Shown here: piece after piece, positions 17,459-25,730 of the stretch
Layout of the letters: the number at the start of each line of letters is the position of its first letter
Position numbering within the stretch: the stretch's first letter is position 1
Assembly (NCBI RefSeq): GCF_023256325.1
Contig: NZ_JAGDXI010000028.1
Location: forward strand, 3,198 to 36,814
Reading direction: 5' to 3'
DNA from: Caldisphaera sp.
GTDB lineage: Archaea > Thermoproteota > Thermoprotei_A > Sulfolobales > Acidilobaceae
DNA: 33,617 nucleotides
Made by a program: the position numbers and the translations under genes
Notes under the pieces: generated by a model
Told to the model about the DNA's origin: nothing
Database searches by the model: none
The model's input: only the letters and a program-made list of their open reading frames with translations

Positions 17459-17722
17459 TTAAAGGTTTTCAATTTCTTTAAATATCTCATACAATCCACT
17501 AATTTTAGGATCTCTTAGATCTATCATATAAATTCTAAGCCTTCCATATCTTTTTTCTTCTACTATACCCATTTCTTTAAGTTCCTCCATATTCTTAACT
17601 ATAACATCGTGATGTAAACCTGTTAACTTAACAAGCCTAGATATATTTACTTGACCCTCTTTCATTAAAACTTTCAATATCCTAACTTTTCCTTTACTTG
17701 CCAAAACCTTTTCTATATCCAT
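17459..17722 (-). CDS. Winged helix-turn-helix protein, ArsR/MarR-like
   Basis: An 87-residue DNA-binding protein. KVRILKVLMKEGQVNISRLVKLTGLHHDVIVKNMEELKEMG (about 12-52) is a winged-helix core, with the wing in EEKRYGRLRIYMI. There is no ligand-binding domain and no cysteine metal site. It starts 9 nt after the Orc1/Cdc6 stop, so the two are probably cotranscribed, and it may regulate that operon or assist DNA binding; both ideas are inference. Archaeal families of such single-domain winged helices are large, and no specific target is evident. Confidence 0.8.
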   Translation of the reverse strand: MDIEKVLASKGKVRILKVLMKEGQVNISRLVKLTGLHHDVIVKNMEELKEMGIVEEKRYGRLRIYMIDLRDPKISGLYEIFKEIENL

Positions 17723-17731
17723 TTTTCCTCA

Positions 17732-18967
17732 CTAATTTGGCTTCGGACTTCCCACTCTATCTAATAATATAGATTCTATTACTTCTTTCAACCTTTCTGC
17801 AGGAATATCTAATGGCAACCTCATTATAGTTGTCTTGCCTCTAATACCTTTACCTGATATTCTTGTTTCGACCAATCCCATATTGTTAAGATTTTTTATG
17901 TATTCATAAAATTGTGTATGTTTTCTAGGTTCTTCTCCATAATTGCGAGAAAGATGGAAATATTCCTCTTCTACTTCACCGCTTGTAAGCCAACCTCCTT
18001 TGGTTATTAGTAAATCAGAAATAGATTGTAATATTAGCAATTCATGAAGGCTTAGAGACCTTATTATATCTAGTGGTATATTAGAAACAGCATCTGCACT
18101 CAAGGCGTCTCTAACGTGCTTTTCTTCTATTCTACTAGAGTTTTCCGCATCAGCTATCTCTGCTGCCATTCTTAAAGTCAATATTGCTTTTCTTGCACTT
18201 CCATCCCCTCCTTTTGTATCAGTATAACCATAATAATCAGCTATCATATTCAAAATTTCCTGATCATACGCATTTTCATAAAGCCCTTCAATAGCTCTTT
18301 GCTCAATTATCGTCTTTAATTCCTCACTATTATATGGCCTCAAATAAACTCTAAATCCTATTTGGGATTCTACTTGAGGTATTCTTTCTTTCATATAAGT
18401 TAAAACTCTAAAGTCTTGAGAAACTAAAAGAAAATTGAGTCTATTTATATTATCTTTAGGAGGTATCTCTTCATAAACCCTTAAAAGCAAGTAAAGCTCG
18501 TCATCGCTAAGCTTTGTAGACATAAGTAATGATTGAAACTCGTCTAATATAATTAATGCATACGCATCTTTTATATAAAGGAAATCTGATATAGCTTTCA
18601 AAACTTCAATAGTAGCATTGCCCCTGACTGGAATATTCATTTCTAGCTCTGAAACTATCCTAGAGAGTATCTGATGCAGACTTGGAGCCCCATAAACATT
18701 TATGTAAACAGGCTTAAAGTTCATCCCTTTATCTTCTGCTTTTCTTAATAAAACTCTGGAGACATACTTTGCTAGTGTCGTCTTTCCTATTCCAACCTTA
18801 CCTATAGACCCATAGACAACAGATACATCAGTAGAGCCTAAACCTTCTCCTAGCCTAGATAAATATCTCGAAATCAGAACATTAGCCTCATTATCCCTAA
18901 CTAGTAGAGTCGATGGTATATAAGTTTCATCAAACACAGCTCTATTTGTGAATATTTTTCCTGACAT
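17732..18967 (-). CDS. Origin recognition protein Orc1/Cdc6
   Basis: An archaeal initiator ATPase of 411 residues that marks origins and loads MCM. AAA+ core: Walker A GSIGKVGIGKTT (53-64), Walker B LIILDEFQSLL (138-148), sensor 1 in FLLVSQD and sensor 2 in GDGSARKAI. The C-terminal winged helix spans about 310-400. The insert before the P-loop (GSIGKVG) is a little longer than in the Orc1-1 group, so it may be one of the paralogues (Orc1-2 or -3); I cannot settle this by eye. ATG 18967. It heads a minus-strand set with the winged-helix protein directly after it. Crenarchaeal orc1/cdc6 genes often sit beside an origin; the 115-bp upstream spacer was examined and is described in the findings. 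Confidence 0.93.
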   Translation of the reverse strand: MSGKIFTNRAVFDETYIPSTLLVRDNEANVLISRYLSRLGEGLGSTDVSVVYGSIGKVGIGKTTLAKYVSRVLLRKAEDKGMNFKPVYINVYGAPSLHQILSRIVSELEMNIPVRGNATIEVLKAISDFLYIKDAYALIILDEFQSLLMSTKLSDDELYLLLRVYEEIPPKDNINRLNFLLVSQDFRVLTYMKERIPQVESQIGFRVYLRPYNSEELKTIIEQRAIEGLYENAYDQEILNMIADYYGYTDTKGGDGSARKAILTLRMAAEIADAENSSRIEEKHVRDALSADAVSNIPLDIIRSLSLHELLILQSISDLLITKGGWLTSGEVEEEYFHLSRNYGEEPRKHTQFYEYIKNLNNMGLVETRISGKGIRGKTTIMRLPLDIPAERLKEVIESILLDRVGSPKPN

Positions 18968-19008
18968 ATGTAACCCCTTCCATAATATTACATTTGATAG
19001 TAGTTATC

Positions 19009-19054
19009 ACTTTCAGTAACCTCTTTAACTAATCTCACTCTCGCAAGTGAAAGT
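19009..19054. repeat. Inverted 9-bp repeat upstream of orc1/cdc6
   Basis: ACTTTCAGT at 19009-19017 is matched in inverted orientation by AGTGAAAGT at 19046-19054 (one mismatch, 28-bp spacing). It lies in the 115-bp spacer before the initiator gene. It could be an operator or initiator-binding pair. It does not clearly match the ORB consensus as I know it. Confidence 0.35.
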
Positions 19055-19082
19055 ATTTTTAAGAAATCTGATATACTTTTTG

Positions 19083-19580
19083 CTATATTTGATAAATAGT
19101 AATGCATGATGGTCCGCATTTCCTAATAATACCGCTAGCTGATATATAATATTCCTCTATATTCTCTAAAACAAGAGCATAATTAGACTTTTTGGTTAAT
19201 TTATAGCCTTGGCTAATAACTATATTAGAAATATCTTCTTCACTTACCTTGCCTTTCAATGGTTCTCTCAGATGAACAATAAGTTTTATGAAACCTTTAG
19301 GCAAACTTAATAAAGATTTTCTTACAACTAAATCTAAATCATTGCCACATTCCTTAATAGGTATAACTCTACTAATGAATGCATGGCTATACAAAGAAAA
19401 ATTCTTTACCACATCATCTATTAAACCCTGTTCGAGGTATATCAAATAAACGCCCTTATATTTTGATGGAACTATTGATGCGTGAGAATCTTTTTCAAAT
19501 ACTGTATCGCTAATTTCTTCAAATGCCCAGGATTGTTTATTTGGCAAGGAAACAGCTATTAAACTTGGGCAGACGGACAT
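19083..19580 (-). CDS. Hypothetical protein, possibly THUMP-like
   Basis: A protein of about 165 residues (from ATG 19580) with no membrane segment. The middle segment SRVIPIKECGNDLDLVVRKSL and the following IKLIVHLREPLKGKVSEEDI, then NYALVLENI, recall the THUMP fold of Tan1-like RNA-binding proteins, but I cannot confirm it without profiles. Cysteines near the end (RKCGPSC) might bind metal. The frame opens at GTG 19598, overlapping endonuclease III by 40 nt; ATG 19580 reduces the overlap to 22 nt. The overlap suggests coupled translation with endonuclease III. Function unknown. Confidence 0.65.
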   Translation of the reverse strand: MSVCPSLIAVSLPNKQSWAFEEISDTVFEKDSHASIVPSKYKGVYLIYLEQGLIDDVVKNFSLYSHAFISRVIPIKECGNDLDLVVRKSLLSLPKGFIKLIVHLREPLKGKVSEEDISNIVISQGYKLTKKSNYALVLENIEEYYISASGIIRKCGPSCITIYQI

Positions 19581-20272
19581 ATCTCTTTCAGAAAACACTC
19601 CTTACACCTCGGATTTTTTGATTTACAATAACTTCTACCAAATGCAATCATTAATTTATGTGCATTTCCTGAAAGTTCACTACCAAAAAAATTTATAAGG
19701 GTATTTGATATATCTTTATAAGATTTGCTATCAGTTAGCCCCCATCTTCTCGCGATTCTTTTAATGTGAGTATCAACTGGAAAGACATTAAAGCCTCTAA
19801 AAAATGATAGAAATACATCACTTGTTTTTTCACCGATGCCTGGTATTTCCATAAGTTCCTTTTTTAATTCTAACGGGTCTTTTTCCATTAAATATTGCTC
19901 TCCTCTATCTTTTACAAATTTAGCAAGCTCAATTATAGACTTAGACTTCTGCCTAGGAAGACCTGCTACTCTTATAATTTCAGATAATTCTTCTATACTT
20001 AGGTTCACTATCTTATTAATGTCCAACTTTGTTTTAGCATAAAGATTATTATACGCTTTTATTGCGTTTTTATCCGTAGTGTTTTGACTTAATATGATAG
20101 AAACTAAGATTGAGAATGGACTTTTATTTTTGCCCAAAGCAACCATCGGAGAAAAATCGCTCTCATTTATTGTTAAATGTTTAGCAAGCATATTATATAC
20201 TTCCTTTCCATTAGCCTTGATCTTATTCACAATATCACCATTTCGCATAGAGAGCTCTCGTTCATTGAGCAT
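19559..20272 (-). CDS. nth: Endonuclease III (DNA glycosylase/AP lyase)
   Basis: A base-excision-repair enzyme that removes oxidised pyrimidines and cuts at abasic sites. Helix-hairpin-helix MEIPGIGEKTSDVFL (141-155) with catalytic K149, catalytic D167 in PVDTHIKRIARRWG, and a [4Fe-4S] cluster site C216-x6-C223-x2-C226-x5-C232 near the C-terminus. The 237 residues are typical in size. The start is ATG 20272; ATG 20248 is possible and would remove eight residues that align poorly with the family. A TATA-like TTATAAATA lies around 20310-20318, giving a short leader. The opposite-strand archaemetzincin is divergent. Confidence 0.95.
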   Translation of the reverse strand: MLNERELSMRNGDIVNKIKANGKEVYNMLAKHLTINESDFSPMVALGKNKSPFSILVSIILSQNTTDKNAIKAYNNLYAKTKLDINKIVNLSIEELSEIIRVAGLPRQKSKSIIELAKFVKDRGEQYLMEKDPLELKKELMEIPGIGEKTSDVFLSFFRGFNVFPVDTHIKRIARRWGLTDSKSYKDISNTLINFFGSELSGNAHKLMIAFGRSYCKSKNPRCKECFLKEICPSAQV

Positions 20273-20390
20273 TAGCTCTCACTCGGTTTGCTTCAGCACA
20301 TCTCAATTATTTATAACTTAGAGAACTTATTTATCTTTTTTAACAAGAGCATTAATATTTAAAATTCAAATTTATTAATGGGGGAATGTT

Positions 20391-20942
20391 ATGAGAGAGA
20401 TTAAAGTTATGATTCAACCAATTGGAGAGATTAACCTAGAAGAAGATTATTTGATTGAAAACATACCATCGCATTTTCCATTTCCCATTAAATTATATCC
20501 ACATTTATGGTCATTACAGCCCCCTTTTAGAGCATATAATATAAATAGAATGCAATATAATGCTGATGAAATAAACAGATACTTATATTCAAAATATGAA
20601 GAACTATTAAAAATACCTGAATTTTATATATTAGGCATTGCTAGTTTTGATGCGTATTATAATGATTTAAATTTTGTTTTTGGATTAGCAAGCAAAGAAA
20701 TAAAAGTGGCATCCATTTATGCGAAAAGATTGAAAACAGATGAATTATCGAAATATAATGAAAGATTACTAAAAGAAAGCATCCATGAACTCGGTCATTT
20801 ATTTGGTTTAAATCATTGTAATTCATTTAACTGTGTCATGAATTTTAGTAATAAATTATCTGACGTTGATAATAAAAGCTTCAACTTTTGTGAAAAGTGC
20901 AAATTAAGTCTTACGTCGTTTTATGAAAAAATTAATGCCTAG
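20391..20942 (+). CDS. amzA: Archaemetzincin (zinc metalloprotease)
   Basis: A small metzincin-like protease (183 residues). The extended zinc signature is complete: HELGHLFGLNHC (132-143), then CVM with the Met-turn methionine M150, and a structural zinc set C143, C148, C167 and C170 (FCEKC). The N-terminal half carries the conserved beta-rich archaemetzincin domain. The physiological substrate of archaeal archaemetzincins is not known. A GGGGGA element precedes the ATG. The last 11 nt overlap the convergent Lrp gene. Confidence 0.95.
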   Translation: MREIKVMIQPIGEINLEEDYLIENIPSHFPFPIKLYPHLWSLQPPFRAYNINRMQYNADEINRYLYSKYEELLKIPEFYILGIASFDAYYNDLNFVFGLASKEIKVASIYAKRLKTDELSKYNERLLKESIHELGHLFGLNHCNSFNCVMNFSNKLSDVDNKSFNFCEKCKLSLTSFYEKINA

Positions 20943-21429
20943 AATTTAACCAATAATCAAGAGCTCCTATAATATTTTCTCCTGATTTAAGAGTATTTAA
21001 AGACATCAAAGTATTTACCTCCACAATACCCGGGATTTTCATTATATTTTCTATCGCTTTCGATACTTCTCTTTGAGAAGGAGCTAACATTTTTACCAAA
21101 AATTGATAAGAACCTGTAATTTCATGCATTTCTACTATATAATCCAAATCAACTAATTCTTTTTTTATTTGAATTATGTTTTCTGCTCTAGCCTTTATTA
21201 ATAAAAAAACTGTTATTGAGAGTCCAATCTTCAATGGATCAACTTTTATTGTAAACCCTTTAATAATTTCATTTTCTTCTAACTTTTTTATTCTTAAATA
21301 TATCGTGGCTTCACTTAAATTTAGCTCTTTAGCAAGTTGTCTCCATGGTTTTCTGGAATCGCTTTCTAACGATTTTATAATTACTATATCTTTTTCATCT
21401 ATATTACCCTGCCTCACTGCTCTAATCAC
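20932..21429 (-). CDS. Lrp/AsnC-family transcription regulator
   Basis: A 165-residue regulator with an N-terminal HTH (IDEKDIVIIKSLESDSRKPWRQLAKELNLSEATIYLRIKKLEE, about 10-52) and a C-terminal RAM domain (about 70-150, with EITGSYQFLVKM). Such proteins form octamers and sense amino acids. The start is GTG 21429 and overlaps the stop of the preceding reductase gene by 8 nt, so the two share an mRNA; this suggests it may respond to or control lipid or amino acid status, which is inference. Confidence 0.93.
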   Translation of the reverse strand: MIRAVRQGNIDEKDIVIIKSLESDSRKPWRQLAKELNLSEATIYLRIKKLEENEIIKGFTIKVDPLKIGLSITVFLLIKARAENIIQIKKELVDLDYIVEMHEITGSYQFLVKMLAPSQREVSKAIENIMKIPGIVEVNTLMSLNTLKSGENIIGALDYWLNSRH

Positions 21430-22477
21430 CCATATAATTCATTAGTTTAAGCGCTAAATCAGGTCTTGATGCTAATGCTTTTATAATTTTAAGCTTGCTC
21501 ATACCTCCTAAAGCAACCTCTGCATGAACTTCTGCAGGCATGCTAGACAACAATTCTTTTCTCCTTTCCCTATCCATTGACTTTACTCTCTCTAAAATCT
21601 TTCTTTGTATTTTAATTGAATTGGTTATCTTTAGTTTTGATAGGTGATTTTTAATGTCATATCCATTAATCATAGCATTAGCTATTTCAAAACCTGATAT
21701 TAATGATGGTCTTATTCCTTCGCCAGTTAATGGCAAGACAAAACCAGCAGCTTCACCAATTTTAGGGAATTTATAATCGAAATCTAAGTTAACACCACCT
21801 ACGGCTATTTCCGCTCCCTTAATTGGAGAAATTACCTTTGATCCTCTTAGATATTCATTATTCTCTATAAACTTGTTTAATAATTTAGTTAGTTCTTCCA
21901 CATTTCTATATCCTCCAACACCAACTTCTATTTCATCACCTGCCGGAAATATCCAATAATAACCTACAATATCCGTATCAAAAAATATGATTAGTTTTTT
22001 CAATCCTTCTAAGCTTTTTGAACTAACAATTGTCTGAATAGCATTTATTTTTTCTCCGCTATAAAATGCAAAACCTCCTGCTATGATAGCGCTATTTATT
22101 TCCTTTATGTTACCATTTTCTTTTATGCTATTTTTAAGTGGATTAAATCCTGAGTTTTTTATTAACTCCGATCCTGATTCTATAATTAAAGATTCTAAGA
22201 AGTTTTCTTTATCTAGAATATATCCTTCTAAGAAGTTTTCTTTATCTAAAACAATAACATCATCAACATACATAGTTACTCCATTTATAGTTTGTACTAT
22301 GTATTGTTTTTGTATTTTTATAGGTAGATCCTTAACAGATGGAACGCCAAGACCGCATGGTTTCATAGCTAATCTTTTATTAGCTTCATAAACCTTTACT
22401 TTATAACCATTTTTAGATAGCATATAAGCTGCAGCAGCTCCTGCTGGTCCAGACCCAATTATACTATATTCTTGCAA
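21422..22477 (-). CDS. Geranylgeranyl reductase-family flavoprotein
   Basis: An FAD-dependent oxidoreductase (351 residues) of the family that saturates the isoprenoid chains of archaeal membrane lipids. FAD motif GSGPAGAAAA (8-17), KPCGLGVP (39-46) which corresponds to the family's KPCGGG site, YYWIFPAGDE matching PxxYxWxFP (about 169-180), and EAAGFVLPLTGEGI near 243-256 matching the second FAD motif. Shorter than typical digeranylgeranylglycerophospholipid reductases (about 390-450), so the substrate might differ. An in-frame 33-bp duplication puts LDKENFLE twice at about 77-95. The start is TTG 22477, with GGGAGG upstream. Confidence 0.88.
   Translation of the reverse strand: MQEYSIIGSGPAGAAAAYMLSKNGYKVKVYEANKRLAMKPCGLGVPSVKDLPIKIQKQYIVQTINGVTMYVDDVIVLDKENFLEGYILDKENFLESLIIESGSELIKNSGFNPLKNSIKENGNIKEINSAIIAGGFAFYSGEKINAIQTIVSSKSLEGLKKLIIFFDTDIVGYYWIFPAGDEIEVGVGGYRNVEELTKLLNKFIENNEYLRGSKVISPIKGAEIAVGGVNLDFDYKFPKIGEAAGFVLPLTGEGIRPSLISGFEIANAMINGYDIKNHLSKLKITNSIKIQRKILERVKSMDRERRKELLSSMPAEVHAEVALGGMSKLKIIKALASRPDLALKLMNYMGD
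22193..22248 (+). repeat. 33-bp tandem duplication inside the reductase gene
   Basis: The same 23-nt sequence occurs at 22193-22215 and 22226-22248, an offset of 33 bp or 11 codons, so the reading frame is kept. Both copies encode LDKENFLE, and the unit continues GYI in one and SLI in the other. Related proteins have one such element before the YILDR-like segment. Confidence 0.85.
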
Positions 22478-22549
22478 TCTTTCCTCCCATTAGCGATAGT
22501 CTAAGGCAAAAATATAATTCTTTTATATAGACATACATATTTAACCTTA

Positions 22550-22584
22550 CTGACTTCCTCCCAGTCCTGAAGGGCGAGGCTTTC
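22550..22584 (-). mobile_element. Relic of an IS200/IS605-type right end (TnpB/omega RNA terminus)
   Basis: On the minus strand the piece reads GAAAGCCTCGCCCTTCAGG, then an ACTGGGAGG and GAAGTCAG segment. This closely resembles the well-known hairpin and terminal sequence (GCCC...TTCAGGGCGGGGAGGAAGTCA) that ends tnpB-containing elements in archaea and bacteria. Here the hairpin is imperfect, and no tnpB or transposase lies on either side: the flanks are a reductase gene and a membrane-protein gene. I take it as the stranded right end of a lost element. Confidence 0.7.
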
Positions 22585-22598
22585 TTTTTATGTAAAAT

Positions 22599-23288
22599 TT
22601 AAATCATTAAAATTTTTGTTAATTGGGGAAAAAATATTACAGAAACCAATAAAGTTACTAAAGAAACTAAAGGTACTGTTATATTATCATCAATTTTGTT
22701 CCACCTCTCCACTAAGGTCGCGAAAACAGCTGCAATAATTCCTGCTAATCCAAACTTTAAACCAACAGCAACACTTACAATTAACATTCCAACACTTCCT
22801 TCCCAACCTTTAACTCTCTTCTTATATCTTATATTTCTTATTATACCCGTTATTCCATCGCCCCAAGACATCATTAATGCAGGTACTACACCAAGCCAAA
22901 AACTTCTATCTATAAACCAAGTTATGAAAATAACTATTCCCCACATTAAAGCAAAATGAACTTCATATTCGTTTTCGGGATCTTGAAACCAATACATTAG
23001 CTTTCCTGATCTATGTAATGAATATGTTAATATGGATATTAATAAGGCCATTATTAACGGATACAAAGGTTCTTCAAAAGTAAATGGTAACAAAAAAGCA
23101 ACTAAACCTCCAGCCAAAATATGAATTACCTTTCTTGCAAAGTATTTTGCTGAATGGTCGCTCCATCCTTTTTTTAATGCAAAATTATATGTTAATTTTG
23201 CCAAATAAACTGTTACAAAAATAACCCATATCATTAATATAATTGCCATTAATGTATCATGAACTATTTCCGTGTATGCTATCAACAT
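22599..23288 (-). CDS. Dolichol/phytol kinase-like membrane protein
   Basis: A 229-residue integral membrane protein with about six to seven helices, related to the CdsA/dolichol-kinase/phytol-kinase superfamily. Markers are FARKVIHILAGG (about 49-60) and the CTP-binding-like segment SWGDGITGIIRNIRYKKRVKGWEGSVGM (about 141-168). These proteins phosphorylate or cytidylylate long-chain isoprenoid alcohols or lipid phosphates. Placement between a geranylgeranyl-reductase-like gene and a UbiA prenyltransferase supports an isoprenoid substrate, which is inferred. GTGA lies just before the ATG at 23288. Confidence 0.8.
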   Translation of the reverse strand: MLIAYTEIVHDTLMAIILMIWVIFVTVYLAKLTYNFALKKGWSDHSAKYFARKVIHILAGGLVAFLLPFTFEEPLYPLIMALLISILTYSLHRSGKLMYWFQDPENEYEVHFALMWGIVIFITWFIDRSFWLGVVPALMMSWGDGITGIIRNIRYKKRVKGWEGSVGMLIVSVAVGLKFGLAGIIAAVFATLVERWNKIDDNITVPLVSLVTLLVSVIFFPQLTKILMI

Positions 23289-23338
23289 ATATTTTCACGG
23301 TATAATATAATTTGTTTCTAGCTTAAAAACATTTTTTA

Positions 23339-24274
23339 TTACATTATTTTCAAATATTTTGTTATTATCATAGATGCAACTACTATTATTAATATTATTA
23401 ACTTAAACCAAAATGGGTGCTTCCAAAGTCTTTTTATTTCATTGCTTTTATTTTTTATTTCATTTTCGCTAATACTAAATAATGGTCTTACTATCTTTAC
23501 AGTTCTATATAACAATAGTAGGGAAACTAGAGATATTAATGGAATATAGTTTAATATCGAAGAAATTACCAAAGATAAATACATAACTAGTATACCGGCT
23601 AAAATAGCATATTTAGTTTTATTCAACCCTATTTTTAATACAAGAGTTTTCTTATTTGCCTCTTTGCTGGCCTCTAGCATTAAAATACTTGATGCTATTA
23701 AAATCAAATATGTGTCAGCTCCATTTATTGCACCTACAATCAAAGGATACAAAGGCATAATAGATCTCGTTTGAACCACAAAAGATCCCCATACTACTAA
23801 TGGACCCATTATAATACCTGCGATTATTTCTCCCAAACCTCTATAAACTAGCTTAAACGGAGGCTCTGTATATGCTATACCTAAAAATATCCCTATTATA
23901 CCTATAATTAAAACAGAAACACCAACCATTAAGGCCAAGTAAATTCCGGCAAATAATGCAAATAAAATTAAAGAATATCCAAGAACTTTTACATGCAATG
24001 GTTTTAATTTATAATCTATAATTGGATTAGCTCTATGAGCAATCCCTAACTCTCTGTAAATAATATCCGTCTTATAAACAAACTCTCTGTAATCGTGAGT
24101 TAAATTAATTCCGGCCTGAGCAAACAAAATACCTAATAATGTTATTATATAAAAAAGCCAATTTATTTTACCATTATGATACCAAGCAAGAGCTGTTCCT
24201 AGTGTTACTGAAGAAAATGCACTTATCAAAGTTAATGGCGAGAAAGATAAAAACCATAGCTTTATTTTATTCAT
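23339..24274 (-). CDS. UbiA-family prenyltransferase
   Basis: An integral membrane prenyltransferase (311 residues, eight or nine helices). First aspartate motif NLTHDYREFVYKTD with N57, D61 and D70; second site region AYTEPPFKLVYRGLGEI (about 135-150) resembling the MenA-type consensus. The second aspartate motif (around EASKEANKKTLVLKIG, about 200-215) has Lys-Lys-Thr as in MenA-like enzymes but lacks the usual first Asp. It may make a quinone or an ether lipid. GGTGA immediately precedes ATG 24274. Confidence 0.88.
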   Translation of the reverse strand: MNKIKLWFLSFSPLTLISAFSSVTLGTALAWYHNGKINWLFYIITLLGILFAQAGINLTHDYREFVYKTDIIYRELGIAHRANPIIDYKLKPLHVKVLGYSLILFALFAGIYLALMVGVSVLIIGIIGIFLGIAYTEPPFKLVYRGLGEIIAGIIMGPLVVWGSFVVQTRSIMPLYPLIVGAINGADTYLILIASSILMLEASKEANKKTLVLKIGLNKTKYAILAGILVMYLSLVISSILNYIPLISLVSLLLLYRTVKIVRPLFSISENEIKNKSNEIKRLWKHPFWFKLIILIIVVASMIITKYLKIM

Positions 24275-24297
24275 ATTTCACCACATCTGATATAATT

Positions 24298-25467
24298 TTA
24301 GACTATGTTATTTTTGATTAGCTTGGGTATTAGCAGTGAAAAAATAACCCCATATAATGGTGGAAAGGCAAGCGTTAACATAACAATTCTAAAATCGAAG
24401 TAAAATCCTATTTCTAATGCCAAAATTGATGACCATATATGAAATGAAGATCCTATTAGAGCAAATTCCCATGTTCCTTTTGCTACTAATTTTTCTGGAT
24501 ATAAATATCTAGGTATTGAATATATGAAAGGTACAGCAAAAGCTTCCATATTTATTAATAATATAGCCAATGTTAATATCATATATTTAGGTTCGTCATA
24601 CCAAATTATTAAAAACCCTATAAAACTTAATAGATAACTCAATGTAACTACCTTAACCATATTATTTAAGGACTTAGAATAATACATTATTATACCCCCG
24701 ATAACAGTAAAAAGTGCAGCACTATAACCAAATGTCTGCATAGCCAAAGTTATGTTATTTGGACTGTACATGGAAATATATTGAGGCAATACTATACTTA
24801 AAACCAAATTTCCTCCAGCTATTGTCGCCCATAACAAACCCATAAGCCATGTTCTTCCATACCTATAGGTAGTTCCAGGAATTTCTTTTTTTAATTTATT
24901 CATAACAAATTTATTTTTTCTTATCAGCAAAATATATAATATTGATGAGACTAAAGATAGTAACGAAAACAAAGTAAAGATAGTAATAGGATCCTCTTTT
25001 GTCAAAATATATGCAGAAGTGCCTATTGCTACTCCTGCAGGTATACCTGAAATTGATACTGCCGAAGCTAAATTTCTCGTCGTGATTTTATCATATAAAA
25101 AAGAATAAACATTTGAAAATACCTCCATATATATGGTTACCATCCCCTGTAAAAACCTAAAAATCATTAATTCAACAAAATTCTTAACAAAAGGCATCAA
25201 TGCTATGGTTAATGATATCAATATAGTAATTCCCAATAGAGCTGTTGACAAATTTCTATAGAATTTGAGATATCTACCTATTATCTTACCTACTGGCATT
25301 CCCACAAAATAAATTATATTTCCCCATAATATCAATGATTGCACGCTAACATTTAACTTTAAACTAAAATAACCAGCAAACAATACAAATGTTGACAATG
25401 ATGTAGTCATAATAGCTGCTGAAATAAAACCAACTAATGATAACAATATTTTATTTTGACCAGACAT
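24298..25467 (-). CDS. MFS-type transporter
   Basis: A 389-residue polytopic membrane protein with about twelve hydrophobic helices in two groups of six, separated by a basic loop (RKNKFVMNKLKKE, about 182-194). The GxxxGR-like MPVGKIIGRYLKF after helix 2 is the MFS signature. Substrate unknown. A GGGAGG element precedes ATG 25467. It lies next to lipid genes and is divergent from the 40-residue peptide gene at 25731, so export of that peptide is possible but unsupported. Confidence 0.85.
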   Translation of the reverse strand: MSGQNKILLSLVGFISAAIMTTSLSTFVLFAGYFSLKLNVSVQSLILWGNIIYFVGMPVGKIIGRYLKFYRNLSTALLGITILISLTIALMPFVKNFVELMIFRFLQGMVTIYMEVFSNVYSFLYDKITTRNLASAVSISGIPAGVAIGTSAYILTKEDPITIFTLFSLLSLVSSILYILLIRKNKFVMNKLKKEIPGTTYRYGRTWLMGLLWATIAGGNLVLSIVLPQYISMYSPNNITLAMQTFGYSAALFTVIGGIIMYYSKSLNNMVKVVTLSYLLSFIGFLIIWYDEPKYMILTLAILLINMEAFAVPFIYSIPRYLYPEKLVAKGTWEFALIGSSFHIWSSILALEIGFYFDFRIVMLTLAFPPLYGVIFSLLIPKLIKNNIV

Positions 25468-25730
25468 TGCATATACCTCCCATTATCTTAGTTAATGACA
25501 TTTTTATTCCCTAACTAGTGGTTAATTTCATGTTAAAAAATATATAGCAGATATAAAAATTTGACACTTATGATGTTATGTATAGCTGATATTATCGATA
25601 CAAAATTACTTTTACTACATTATTTTTTGATTCTTATTTAGAATATCTACAAGACGTAATTTAAACATTATTTATGTCCCACCAATAAAACTTTAAAACC
25701 CCTGCTTATAACATCTTTAGTGGGAGGTAA
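25468..25730. other. A+T-rich spacer between MFS gene and peptide gene
   Basis: No gene of normal size is visible. It holds promoters for the divergent MFS and peptide genes; a TATA-like CTTTAAAA lies at about 25691-25698 before the peptide gene. An ATGATGT followed by CTGA near 25570-25590 looks like half of a C/D box RNA but lacks the other boxes. Confidence 0.4.

Noticed and set aside
20248-20300. GAGAGCTCTC palindrome and nearby AGCTCTC repeats
   Set aside because: Inside the start of the endonuclease III gene; short self-complementary sequence without wider repeat or known site.
25560-25600. ATGATGT followed by CTGA, like the start of a C/D box RNA
   Set aside because: The spacer is 9 nt rather than 12, no second box pair follows, and no terminal stem is present.
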